Shown one piece after another: positions 1 to 6,927 of a stretch of 28,606 nucleotides of DNA. Under the pieces are notes generated by a model. That model ran no database searches. It was given only the letters and a program-made list of their open reading frames with translations, and was not told where the DNA came from. The DNA lies in assembly GCA_025935735.1 (NCBI GenBank), contig JAICUS010000008.1:1-28606 (forward strand). The letters run 5' to 3'. The position numbers and the translations under genes were made by a program. This stretch comes from Solirubrobacteraceae bacterium. GTDB lineage: Bacteria; Actinomycetota; Thermoleophilia; Solirubrobacterales; Solirubrobacteraceae. How positions within the stretch are numbered: the first letter of the stretch is position 1; every line of letters begins with the position of its first letter.

Positions 1-559
1 GGGTCTGGCCGGCCTGGTAGGCGAGCAGGGCCAGGTTGGTGAAGGTCTGCTGGGTCGCGTCGACCTCGGTGACGATCTCCTGGGCCGACACGGCCTTGGC
101 CGTCTGGTTGAGCGAGAGGAAGGCCTGGATCATCTGGCGGGCGAGGCCCTCGTCCGGCTTCTTCGGGTTCAGGGCCGTGTACTTGTCCCAGGCCTGGCCG
201 GCGGCGGCGAGCTGGCGCTTGCCGGCTGCGGTGTAGTTGCTTGTCGCCGGATCGAAGTTGTCGCCCACGGAGGCGATCTGGAGGCGCGCGCGGGCGAGGG
301 CGGCCCAGGCGGCCGGTTCAGACGGGTTGGTGCGGGTCTGGCGGGCCGCGTTGTCGATCCGGGTCTGCAGGCGCTTGGTGGCCACATCCGCGCCGTTGCC
401 GCTGCCGCGGTTGCCGGTGATCGCGTCGACGATGCCGCCGGACAGGCCGCTGGAGCCGATCGAGAAGCCGACGAAGCCGACGAACATGAGCAGCGCGAGC
501 CCGAGGTACACGAGCTTGACGGTTCGGCGCCGTCCGGCGCTACGCAGATCGAACAGCAT
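1..559 (-). CDS. Membrane-anchored TPR-like protein, partial (3' end outside window)
   Basis: The reading frame opens with ATG at 557-559 and runs off the left edge without a stop, giving 186 residues. The N-terminus is MLFDLRSAGRRRTVKLVYLG, followed by a single hydrophobic segment at about residues 17-37, so it is probably a type II membrane protein. The rest is alpha-helical and alanine/glutamine rich, with TPR-like helix pairs such as EPAAWAALARARLQIA near residue 80 and further repeats at about 115-186. It begins 9 nt after the tatC stop on the same strand, so it is probably the third gene of a tatA-tatC operon. The function is unknown. TPR proteins usually mediate protein-protein contacts, and a role in assembly or quality control of exported proteins is only a guess from position. 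TPR assignment is by eye. Confidence 0.7.
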   Translation of the reverse strand, partial: MLFDLRSAGRRRTVKLVYLGLALLMFVGFVGFSIGSSGLSGGIVDAITGNRGSGNGADVATKRLQTRIDNAARQTRTNPSEPAAWAALARARLQIASVGDNFDPATSNYTAAGKRQLAAAGQAWDKYTALNPKKPDEGLARQMIQAFLSLNQTAKAVSAQEIVTEVDATQQTFTNLALLAYQAGQT

Positions 560-568
560 GAATGGTTC

Positions 569-1585
569 TCAGTCCTGATCGAGGGTGACAAGCTCCCGTT
601 CGGGTTCCGAGGGAGCGTCGGCGTCCTCCACCGCGGCCTCCATCTCGGCATCGTGCCGGCGGGCGCGCCGGTCCAGGAGCCAGACGACAAGGATAGACAG
701 CTCGTACAGCACGTACATGGGCAGCATCAGCAGCGTCATGGTCACGGGGTCCTGACCGGGCAGGACCATCGCCACGATGGCGATCACCAAGACCGCGTAG
801 CGGCGGTTCTTCGACAGCATGCGCGCCGAGACGATGCCCAGCTTGTTCGCCGCCACCAGGAACACCGGGATCTGGAACAGCAATCCCATGGCCGCCAGCA
901 GCAGGATCACGAACTTGTAGTACGGCTGCGCCTGCACCAACACGTCGAACGAGTCCGTGTTGAAGTTCTGCAGGAACTTGATGGCGCTCGGGACCACGGT
1001 GAAGTAGCCGAACACCACGCCCGTGACGAACAGGATCGGGATCCCGACCATGGCGGGGACCGCCACCTCCCGCTCCCGCTTGGAGAACGCGGGCAGGATG
1101 AACGCGTAGAGCTCGTAGAGGATCAGCGGCAGCGAGAGCAGCAGCCCCGCGTACGCCGACACCTTCAAGGTCTCCATGAACGGCTCGCCGACGCCCAGCG
1201 TCACCGGGCGGCGCGCCTGCACCTTCGGCGCGAGCAGGGCGGCCTGCTCGCCGCTGCGGGCCAGCGCCAGCAGCTCCGCCCGCATTCGCGGGTCCTCCTC
1301 GGTCAGCGCGAGCCGCCGGCTCACCGCCGCGTTCTGGAGCAGGAAGCGCTTGACCGCCTGGTCGTAGCGGGCGCCCTGGACGAGCGGGTCCTTGGAGCCG
1401 TGTGAGACGGTGGCGTCCAGCGGCCGGTTCAGGACGTCCAGCAGCGTGTGGTTCTGCCACATGCACACCGCGGTGGCGGCGGAGAAGGCGACGATCGCCA
1501 CGACCAGCCGGACGCGCAGCTCCGTCAGATGCTCGACCAGGCTGAGCCGGTCCTCATGCGCGACGGGACGGAGCCTGCGAGCCAT
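569..1585 (-). CDS. tatC: Sec-independent (Tat) protein translocase subunit TatC
   Basis: TatC is the multispanning receptor that, with TatA, exports folded twin-arginine substrates across the cytoplasmic membrane. The 338-residue product has the cytoplasmic N-terminal motif HLTELRVRL (residues 19-27), six hydrophobic segments (about 24-43, 144-163, 178-200, 222-246, 262-278, 282-302) and the conserved Glu of the first external loop in GEPFMETLKVS (E134). Typical TatC is about 240-260 residues. The excess lies mainly in the loop between membrane segments 1 and 2, about residues 57-130, which is charged and helical, plus a charged C-tail after 303. ATG start at 1583-1585 lies 18 nt after tatA. 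A natural client in this window is the Rieske protein, which carries an RRR signal. Identity is secure; the role of the enlarged loop is unknown. Confidence 0.96.
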   Translation of the reverse strand: MARRLRPVAHEDRLSLVEHLTELRVRLVVAIVAFSAATAVCMWQNHTLLDVLNRPLDATVSHGSKDPLVQGARYDQAVKRFLLQNAAVSRRLALTEEDPRMRAELLALARSGEQAALLAPKVQARRPVTLGVGEPFMETLKVSAYAGLLLSLPLILYELYAFILPAFSKREREVAVPAMVGIPILFVTGVVFGYFTVVPSAIKFLQNFNTDSFDVLVQAQPYYKFVILLLAAMGLLFQIPVFLVAANKLGIVSARMLSKNRRYAVLVIAIVAMVLPGQDPVTMTLLMLPMYVLYELSILVVWLLDRRARRHDAEMEAAVEDADAPSEPERELVTLDQD

Positions 1586-1603
1586 CGGGAAAGCTGACCC
1601 GCG

Positions 1604-1885
1604 CTAGCGGGTGGTGCGCTCGCGGACGACCTCGCCCTCGAGCGGAGCCTGCTCGCCCTCGGGGCGGCCGAGCGCGGCCTCGACCTCGCGCCGCTGCTTG
1701 GCGGGGCGCTCGGGCTCCTCGTCGCCGTCGTCGTCGTCCTTGCCGCCCTTGCTGGAGATCGAGTCCTTGAACTCGCGCATGCCGGTGCCGAGTTGCTTGC
1801 CCAAGCCGGGCAGCCGCTTGGGCCCGAAGATCAGGAGCACGATCACCAGCACGATGATCAGCTCCGTTGGTCCGATGTTTGGCAC
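1604..1885 (-). CDS. tatA: Twin-arginine translocase pore subunit TatA
   Basis: TatA forms the size-variable translocation assembly of the Tat pathway. The 93-residue product has the classic architecture: a short external N-terminus, a hydrophobic helix at about residues 7-20, the hinge motif FGPKRLPGLG (residues 20-29), an amphipathic helix with GKQLGTGMREFKDS, and an acidic then mixed-charge disordered tail starting with a run of Asp. The start is GTG at 1883-1885, supported by a strong purine-rich ribosome binding site (GGGGGAG, about 7 nt upstream). It heads the tatA-tatC-TPR set and is divergent from the zinc-ribbon gene. The lack of a polar residue early in the helix does not separate TatA from TatE, but no TatB-like gene is seen here. 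Confidence 0.95.
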   Translation of the reverse strand: MPNIGPTELIIVLVIVLLIFGPKRLPGLGKQLGTGMREFKDSISSKGGKDDDDGDEEPERPAKQRREVEAALGRPEGEQAPLEGEVVRERTTR

Positions 1886-2033
1886 CGCTACTCCCCCGTG
1901 ATCGTCACGTTCGCCATATCAGAGGCTGCGGACGAGGGTAGCGGTCCGGATCACTCGCGGACAGGTCAAGTTGCCCGGCGCCCGGCCGATCTACTCAGGC
2001 GACCCCTCCGTCGCTACCGGATCGATCACCACC

Positions 2034-2444
2034 ATGAGCCAGCCCACCAACTCCAACGGCCAGTACGTGCGGCGCGTGACCCTGCCCTCCGGTCGCTCGA
2101 TCGAGGTCGTCTACTTCGAGCCGCTCTCCACCCCCGCCGGGCCGCGCCGGCTCGACGATCTGCACGTCTGCCCCGAGTGCGACCGCGACCTCGTGTACCC
2201 GGTCGACTGGGAGGAGGCCTCCATGACGCACTGGGAGGTCGCCCTGCGCTGCCCGAACTGCGAGTGGACCGAGGTCGGCACCTACGACCAGGCCACCGTC
2301 GACCGCTTCGACGAGCAGCTCGACCTCGGCACCGAGGCGCTCGTCCGCGACCTCCGCCGCCTCGTGCAGGCGAACATGGAGGACGAGGCGGACCGCTTCG
2401 CCGCGGCCCTCGAGGCCAACGCGATCCTGCCGGAGGATTTCTAG
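2034..2444 (+). CDS. Conserved zinc-ribbon protein of unknown function
   Basis: The 136-residue soluble protein has two CXXC knuckles, CPEC at 46-49 and CPNC at 73-76, separated by a 23-residue beta-rich segment. This is a likely zinc ribbon. An acidic helical C-terminal half (about 90-130) follows, which could be a dimerisation helix. The N-terminal part (residues 11-30) reads as two beta strands, RRVTLPSGRSIEVVYFEP. I choose ATG at 2034; an in-frame TTG at 1971 would add 21 residues of low-complexity sequence with no ribosome binding site. It is divergent from tatA and convergent with the prenyl synthase gene, so it is probably monocistronic. I do not recognise the family. Codon third positions are almost all G/C, so coding is convincing. 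Confidence 0.8.
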   Translation: MSQPTNSNGQYVRRVTLPSGRSIEVVYFEPLSTPAGPRRLDDLHVCPECDRDLVYPVDWEEASMTHWEVALRCPNCEWTEVGTYDQATVDRFDEQLDLGTEALVRDLRRLVQANMEDEADRFAAALEANAILPEDF

Positions 2445-2470
2445 CGGTAACGTCGCCCGGAGGTCGCGGA

Positions 2471-2493
2471 GGCCGGCGACACGTCCGCCGGCC
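2471..2493. terminator. GC-rich hairpin between convergent genes
   Basis: An 8-bp perfect inverted repeat (GGCCGGCG at 2471-2478, CGCCGGCC at 2486-2493) encloses a 7-nt loop. It lies 27 bp past the stop of the zinc-ribbon gene and 54 bp from the stop of the convergent prenyl synthase gene. There is no T tract, as is common for actinobacterial terminators. It could serve both strands. Confidence 0.5.
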
Positions 2494-2546
2494 CCGACGG
2501 ACGGCTGGCGCGCCGGCCGTTCCGTGACCGCAGGGCGAAACCCCGT

Positions 2547-3521
2547 TTACGCGTAGCGGTCGACGACGCCATCGGCCACCAGCTCGAGCGCGGCCTGCTG
2601 GGAGGCCTCGGGCAGCGCCGGCAGCTGCGCCTTGGCGTCGGCGACCATCGCCAGCGCCGCCTCGCGGGCCGTCCCCAGGGCGCCGGTGGCGGCGATCGCG
2701 TCGCAGACGTTCTCGGCCTGCTCGGGCGTCCGCACCGACCGCAGGTCGAGCGCGGCCAGCGCCGGGTCCCGCTCCCGCGCGAGGATCAGCGGCAGCGTGA
2801 CGGTCCCGTCCAGCAGGTCGGTCCCGCGGTGCTTGCCGGTCCGCTCAGCCGGTCCCGAGACGTCGAGTACGTCGTCGAGCAGCTGGAAGGCGAGCCCGAT
2901 GCGGTTGCCGAAGTCGCCGAGCAGCGCCACGTCGCCCCCGCCCGCCAGCGCGCCGAGCTCGCACGCCGCCCGGAACAGCCGGGCGGTCTTCAACCCGCAG
3001 CGCCGCTGGTAGCGCTCGCGGGTCACCGACACCCGCCAGGCGTCCTCGCGCTGCAGCAGCTCTCCCTGCACGAGCGCGGACGACGCGTCGGAGAGGACCC
3101 GGATCGCCTCCGGGCGCCCACCCCCCGCCAGCTCGGCGAACGCGCGTGAGAACAGCAGGTCGCCCGTCGCGGTGGCCATCGCCCGCCCGGCGGCCGCCAC
3201 GACGGTCGGCCGGCCGCGACGCAGTACCGCCGAGTCCAGCACGTCGTCGTGCACGAGCGTGGCGGAGTGGACCAGCTCGACCGCGACCGCCGCGCGCAGG
3301 GCAAGGTCGGGGTCCGCCGCCCGCGCGCCGGCGGCGACGAAGACCAGCAGCGGGCGCAGCCGCTTGCCGCCGGCGGCGATCGTGGCGCCCGCGTGCTCGC
3401 CCAGCACCGCGCCATGGGAGCGCGCCAGGACGCCGAGCCGCTCCTCGAGCGCGCGCATCATCGCCGGCACGTGGGCGCCGCCGGCCTCGACGACGGCGGC
3501 GACCGCCTCGGCGCTGGCCAT
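2547..3521 (-). CDS. Polyprenyl diphosphate synthase (menaquinone side chain)
   Basis: A trans-isoprenyl diphosphate synthase that elongates an allylic diphosphate with isopentenyl diphosphate. The 324-residue product has GGKRLRP (51-57, IPP binding), the first Asp-rich motif DDVLD (92-96), GLKTA (176-180) and the second Asp-rich motif DDVLD (216-220), followed by the KxxGxDL-type loop (K230 to L236). The unpaired DDxxD and length fit a long-chain (heptaprenyl or similar) enzyme rather than a bacterial GGPP/FPP synthase, but chain length cannot be read with certainty. The ATG at 3519-3521 overlaps the TGA of the UbiE-like gene by one base, which rules out the longer upstream frame. Coupling to a demethylmenaquinone methyltransferase makes menaquinone tail synthesis the natural role. 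Confidence 0.92.
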   Translation of the reverse strand: MASAEAVAAVVEAGGAHVPAMMRALEERLGVLARSHGAVLGEHAGATIAAGGKRLRPLLVFVAAGARAADPDLALRAAVAVELVHSATLVHDDVLDSAVLRRGRPTVVAAAGRAMATATGDLLFSRAFAELAGGGRPEAIRVLSDASSALVQGELLQREDAWRVSVTRERYQRRCGLKTARLFRAACELGALAGGGDVALLGDFGNRIGLAFQLLDDVLDVSGPAERTGKHRGTDLLDGTVTLPLILARERDPALAALDLRSVRTPEQAENVCDAIAATGALGTAREAALAMVADAKAQLPALPEASQQAALELVADGVVDRYA

Positions 3522-4165
3522 CAGGCGACCGTCCCGTGGTGGAGGGCGATGATCCCGCCGGCGGTGAGGATCCAGCCGACCTCGCGGCAACCGGCATCCG
3601 CCAGCATCCCCGCGAGCGCCTCGGGCCCGGGAAAGCGCTTCACCGAGTTCGGCAGGTACGTGTACGCCTCGTCGAAGCGGCCGAGCAACGGGACGATGCG
3701 GTCGAACCACACCGAGTAGAACACCGACAGCGGCGGCTTGCGCGGGGTGGTGATCTCCAGCACGACCACCCGCCCGCCCGGGCGCACCACCCGCGCCATC
3801 TCGCGCAGTCCCTGCGCCAGGTCGCCGAAGTTGCGCGCCCCGAAGCCGACCGTGGCGGCGGCGAACTCGCCGTCCGCGTAGGGCAGCGCCGTCGCGTCCG
3901 CCTGCTCCCAGTGCAGCTCGGGCGCCTTCGCGCGGGCGCGCGCCAACATGCCCTCCGAGAAGTCCGAGCCGACGACGTCCGCCCCGCGCGACGCCAGCTC
4001 GATCGCCAGGTCGCCCGTGCCCGTGGCCACGTCGAGCGCCCGGTCGCCCGGCCCGACCCGCGCGAGGTCGGCCGCGCGCGAGCGCCAGCGGTGGTGCAGG
4101 CCCGCCGTCATCACCGTGTTCATGACGTCGTAGACGCCTGCGATGCGGTCGAACATCGCCCGCAC
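3521..4165 (-). CDS. ubiE: Demethylmenaquinone methyltransferase (UbiE/MenG)
   Basis: This SAM-dependent class I methyltransferase catalyses the last step of menaquinone synthesis, methylation of the naphthoquinone ring. The 214-residue protein has the family opening RAMFDRIAGVYDVMN (2-16), the SAM-binding loop DVATGTGD (45-52), acidic D68 after strand 2, the family motif VGFGARN (106-112) and NSVKRFP near 172-178, both characteristic of UbiE. The start is GTG at 4163-4165, the only usual start codon between the qcrC stop and the conserved FDRIA motif; it has no clear ribosome binding site. It is slightly shorter than many homologues (about 230 residues). It lies between the cytochrome bc genes and the prenyl synthase, consistent with a quinone-respiration operon. 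Confidence 0.94.
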   Translation of the reverse strand: MRAMFDRIAGVYDVMNTVMTAGLHHRWRSRAADLARVGPGDRALDVATGTGDLAIELASRGADVVGSDFSEGMLARARAKAPELHWEQADATALPYADGEFAAATVGFGARNFGDLAQGLREMARVVRPGGRVVVLEITTPRKPPLSVFYSVWFDRIVPLLGRFDEAYTYLPNSVKRFPGPEALAGMLADAGCREVGWILTAGGIIALHHGTVA

Positions 4166-4207
4166 CGAATCGGCGGGCAGGGTGCCGGCCCCGGCGCCCA
4201 GGAGGAC

Positions 4208-4963
4208 CTAGCCGCCTTCGGGCGCGGCGCCGCTCTCGGTCTGGATCTGCTGCTCGCCGTTGCCCTTCAGCGAGGACAGGAAGTTCACCAGCGCGGTGAG
4301 CTTCTCAGGCGGCAGGTTGGCGAACGACGGCATCGGCGCAGTCGGGTTCTCCAGCGTGCGCCGGATCGCCCCGGGCTCGAGCTTGGACCCGATGTTGGTC
4401 AGGTGCGGCCCCGGCCCGTCATTGCCGTTCTCGCCGATCTTGTGGCAGGCCAGGCAGCCGGACTGCGCGGCGACGAGCTTGCCCGCCTCGTACTGCTTGG
4501 CCACCGGCATGTCGATCGAGTTCGGCGACCCCGCTGCGGCGCCCTCGTAGGTCAGGTAGCCCATCGCCGCGATCACCAGGATGCCGGTCAGCGTGGCGAT
4601 CGGCCGACGCTCCGGCCGACGCTCCGGGCCGCGGTCGAAGAACGGCAGCAGGAACAACAGGATCATGCCGATCGTCGGCACGCCGATCGTGGCCAGCGGC
4701 ACCAGCGCCGGCGGCTTGATGACGCGCAGGACCTCGAAGAGGAAGAAGAAGTACCACTCGGGCCGCGGCACGTAGGTGGTGGTCGTCGGGTCGGCCTTGG
4801 GGCCGAGCTCGGCGCCGAGCACGATCGACAGCGTGATGATCACCGCCATCACGATGCAGGCCATCACGCTGTCCTTGGCGACGGCGTAGGGGAAGAACGG
4901 CTTCCCCTTGGACTTCATGATCGAGTAGTCGCGGAGGTACTCCTCCTTCTCGCGCTGATTCAT
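4208..4963 (-). CDS. qcrC: Menaquinol:cytochrome c reductase cytochrome b/c subunit QcrC
   Basis: A fusion of the C-terminal part of cytochrome b (subunit IV type) with a cytochrome c domain. Residues 1-140 hold the subunit IV part: the PEWY quinol-oxidation (Qo) motif at 68-71 and three membrane helices (about 32-50, 92-110, 122-138). Residues 155-240 form a monoheme c-type domain with CLACH at 170-174 and a probable Met axial ligand in APMPSF (M211). The 251-residue length fits Bacillus QcrC. It starts 1 nt after qcrB ends, completing qcrA-qcrB-qcrC. Electrons go from menaquinol through hemes b and the Rieske cluster to this heme. Heme attachment occurs outside the membrane and needs a cytochrome c maturation system not seen here. 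Confidence 0.95.
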   Translation of the reverse strand: MNQREKEEYLRDYSIMKSKGKPFFPYAVAKDSVMACIVMAVIITLSIVLGAELGPKADPTTTTYVPRPEWYFFFLFEVLRVIKPPALVPLATIGVPTIGMILLFLLPFFDRGPERRPERRPIATLTGILVIAAMGYLTYEGAAAGSPNSIDMPVAKQYEAGKLVAAQSGCLACHKIGENGNDGPGPHLTNIGSKLEPGAIRRTLENPTAPMPSFANLPPEKLTALVNFLSSLKGNGEQQIQTESGAAPEGG

Positions 4964-4964
4964 C

Positions 4965-5768
4965 TCAGACGCGCTCCTCCACGAGCTTGTCGTCGGGCTC
5001 GGCCTTCAGCCACGGCGGCGCGGTCGTGCCGAGCTTCGCCACCAGGTACAGGTGCGCGCCGATCATGGCGATGATCAACCCTGGGACCAACAACATGTGG
5101 ATCGAGTAGAACCTCGACAAGGTCGTGGCGTTGAACTCCGCCCCGCCGCGCAGGAAGTCCGACAGGTACGGGCCGACCAGCGGGCCGGTGCCGTTGATGT
5201 TCACGCCCACGATCGTCGCCCAGTAGGAGCGCTGGTCGAACGGCAGCAGGTAGCCGGTGAACGACATCAGCATCGTGAGGATCAGCAGCACCACGCCGAT
5301 CACCCAGTTGAGCTCCCGGGGGTACTTGTAGGCGCCGAAGAAGAACGTGCGCGCCATGTGCAGGAAGACGAGGATCACCATCACCGACGAGCCCCATTTG
5401 TGCATCCCGCGCACGAACTCGCCGAGGAAGACGTCGTTGGTGATGTGGCGCGCCGACTCGTAGGCCCCGGTGGCCGACGGCTGGTAGTACATCGCCAGGA
5501 ACACGCCGGTGACCGCCTGCGAGGCGAAGGCGAACATCGTCGCCGACCCGAGCGTGTAGAACCAGTTCGTCCCCTTGGGGATCTTGCGGAACATCACCCA
5601 GCGCAGGCCGCCGGAGAGCGATGTCCGCTCGTCGATCCAGTCGACGGCGCTGATGCCGGCCTCGCGTGCCTGCTCGAGCGGCTTGGCGGGCTGCTCCTCG
5701 CCCGGGCGCGGCGGCTCGGACTGGAAGCGCTTGGGGACGGGTGGGAGTGGGGGCTTGGGGAGCTTCAT
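4965..5768 (-). CDS. qcrB: Menaquinol:cytochrome c reductase cytochrome b subunit QcrB (b6 type)
   Basis: The short, four-helix cytochrome b that carries hemes bL and bH and the quinone reduction site. In the 267-residue protein, heme ligands are H123 and H137 in helix B (14 apart) and H224 and H239 in helix D (15 apart); the 15-residue spacing is the b6-type signature. Hydrophobic segments fall at about 74-94, 121-142, 155-175 and 222-243. A proline-rich N-terminal 30 residues (KLPKPPLPPVPKRF) precedes the family core. ATG at 5766-5768 is 4 nt after the qcrA stop; a longer open frame upstream runs antisense to nothing conserved and overlaps qcrA, so I reject it. It works with QcrA and QcrC as one membrane complex. 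Confidence 0.96.
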   Translation of the reverse strand: MKLPKPPLPPVPKRFQSEPPRPGEEQPAKPLEQAREAGISAVDWIDERTSLSGGLRWVMFRKIPKGTNWFYTLGSATMFAFASQAVTGVFLAMYYQPSATGAYESARHITNDVFLGEFVRGMHKWGSSVMVILVFLHMARTFFFGAYKYPRELNWVIGVVLLILTMLMSFTGYLLPFDQRSYWATIVGVNINGTGPLVGPYLSDFLRGGAEFNATTLSRFYSIHMLLVPGLIIAMIGAHLYLVAKLGTTAPPWLKAEPDDKLVEERV

Positions 5769-5772
5769 CGCG

Positions 5773-6441
5773 TTATTGCTTCGCCGTGGAGAAGCGACCG
5801 GGGTAGATGTACTGGCCGATGCCGTCGAGCGGCTGCGCGGGGTCCCGGTAGCTGGGGAAGCGCTCGAAGTGGGAGTTGACCGAGTAGCGCGGACCGACCT
5901 CGACCAGACCGTTGCGCACCCGGGTGTAGAAATGGTCGAGCGGGCGCACCGGAGGCCCGCCTGAGACGGCGCCGGTGAAGCTGTACACGCCACCGTGACA
6001 CGGGCAGATGAACCGGTTGGCGGCGGATGTCCAGCGGACCGGGCAGCCGAGGTGCATGCAGCGGCTGGAGAGCGCGATGAACGGCTGGACCGCCAGCTTC
6101 GGGCCGTCGATCGACGGATTGTGCGCACGCACGTAGGCGGTGCTCTTGCCCACTTGGCCGATGCCCTGGGTGAGGGTGATGACGCGCGGGACGTAGTCGT
6201 CGTCCGGGAAGTCGCCCGGCTTGCCCACGGGCGTCCAGATGACGGGCGCGCGCTCGAAGATCGCCGAGCCGGCGGCGAACCCGAGCGCCGGGAGCAGGAA
6301 GGCTGAAGCCGCCACGGCGCCGGCGCCGTGCACGGTCAGCGTCATCAACCGGCGGCGCGTGACGGTCTCGCCCTCGAACGCACCGGGGATGTTCCGGTCG
6401 GCGGTGTACTTGGACTGCGGCTGCTTGCGAACGTCGGCCAC
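5773..6441 (-). CDS. qcrA: Rieske iron-sulfur subunit QcrA
   Basis: The [2Fe-2S] subunit that takes the first electron from menaquinol. In the 222-residue protein the cluster ligands are in CMHLGC (C128, H130, with the disulfide Cys C133) and CPCHGG (C146, H149, with C148). An N-terminal tail is followed by RRRLM at 29-33 and a hydrophobic anchor at about 38-60, a Tat-type signal anchor; the Tat genes lie 4 kb downstream. The start is GTG at 6439-6441 with no Shine-Dalgarno sequence, but a TAAAGT hexamer ends 10 nt upstream, so translation may be from a near-leaderless transcript. It is first in the qcrABC order. Confidence 0.95.
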   Translation of the reverse strand: MADVRKQPQSKYTADRNIPGAFEGETVTRRRLMTLTVHGAGAVAASAFLLPALGFAAGSAIFERAPVIWTPVGKPGDFPDDDYVPRVITLTQGIGQVGKSTAYVRAHNPSIDGPKLAVQPFIALSSRCMHLGCPVRWTSAANRFICPCHGGVYSFTGAVSGGPPVRPLDHFYTRVRNGLVEVGPRYSVNSHFERFPSYRDPAQPLDGIGQYIYPGRFSTAKQ

Positions 6442-6451
6442 GGGGCGGCGA

Positions 6452-6457
6452 ACTTTA
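6452..6457 (-). promoter_or_regulatory. Candidate -10 hexamer for qcrA
   Basis: On the minus strand the sequence reads TAAAGT, fitting TANNNT, and is followed by 10 nt and the GTG start of qcrA. It sits in a short GC-rich gap where A/T hexamers are rare. No convincing -35 element was found. Confidence 0.4.
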
Positions 6458-6492
6458 TCGCCCGGCGGGCGTCGGCCGGTCCGGCAGCGCGC

Positions 6493-6927
6493 TCACGCGC
6501 CTCGCCAGGCGCGCTTGGCCGCCTCATGGTCAGGCGTCGGACCCGTGCGCAGGGCGTCCGCTCCTGCCCGCCAGATGGCGTCGGCGCGCGCCGGGACGCC
6601 CTCGGCGTGCGCCTGGGCGGAGAGCGAGATGATGTCCGCGAGCTCCGTGACCGCGTCGAGGTCGCCCAGGGCTGCGAGCCGCTCGAGCCCGAGCGCGTAG
6701 AGGCGATCGCCGGCCAGCAGCGCCAGGTCCGGATCGTCCGGGCGCACGACCCGGCCCGCGGCGTAGTGCTCGAGATAGCCCTCGCGGATCGCCTCGACGA
6801 TCAGCGCGTACTCGCCTCCGGCCGCCTCGCCGTGCGGCTCGGGCGCGCCATCGGGGTCGGAGACGGTGTCCGCCAGGAGCCCGCCCTCCTCGCGCAGGAG
6901 GGCCGCGAGCCGCTCCAGCGCGCTCAC
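6493..6927 (-). CDS. Small helical protein of unknown function after hemL (possible prenyl-synthase-fold fragment)
   Basis: The 144-residue acidic, all-helical protein starts with GTG overlapping the hemL TGA (GTGA), with GAGG a few nt upstream. I do not recognise the family with certainty. Residues from about 70 to 110 (LLAGDRLYALGLERLAALGD, then LDAVTELADIISLSAQ) follow the same pattern as the helices after the first Asp-rich motif in trans-prenyl synthases: compare GDLLFSRAFAELAGGGRPEA, IRVLSDASSALVQGE in the synthase at 2547-3521. HepS-type small subunits of heptaprenyl synthase show a similar pattern. No DDxxD motif is present, so it would be non-catalytic. It is the last gene of the hemB-ahbAB-hemL set. 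The link to prenyl synthases is an inference from pattern only. Confidence 0.75.
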   Translation of the reverse strand: MSALERLAALLREEGGLLADTVSDPDGAPEPHGEAAGGEYALIVEAIREGYLEHYAAGRVVRPDDPDLALLAGDRLYALGLERLAALGDLDAVTELADIISLSAQAHAEGVPARADAIWRAGADALRTGPTPDHEAAKRAWRGA

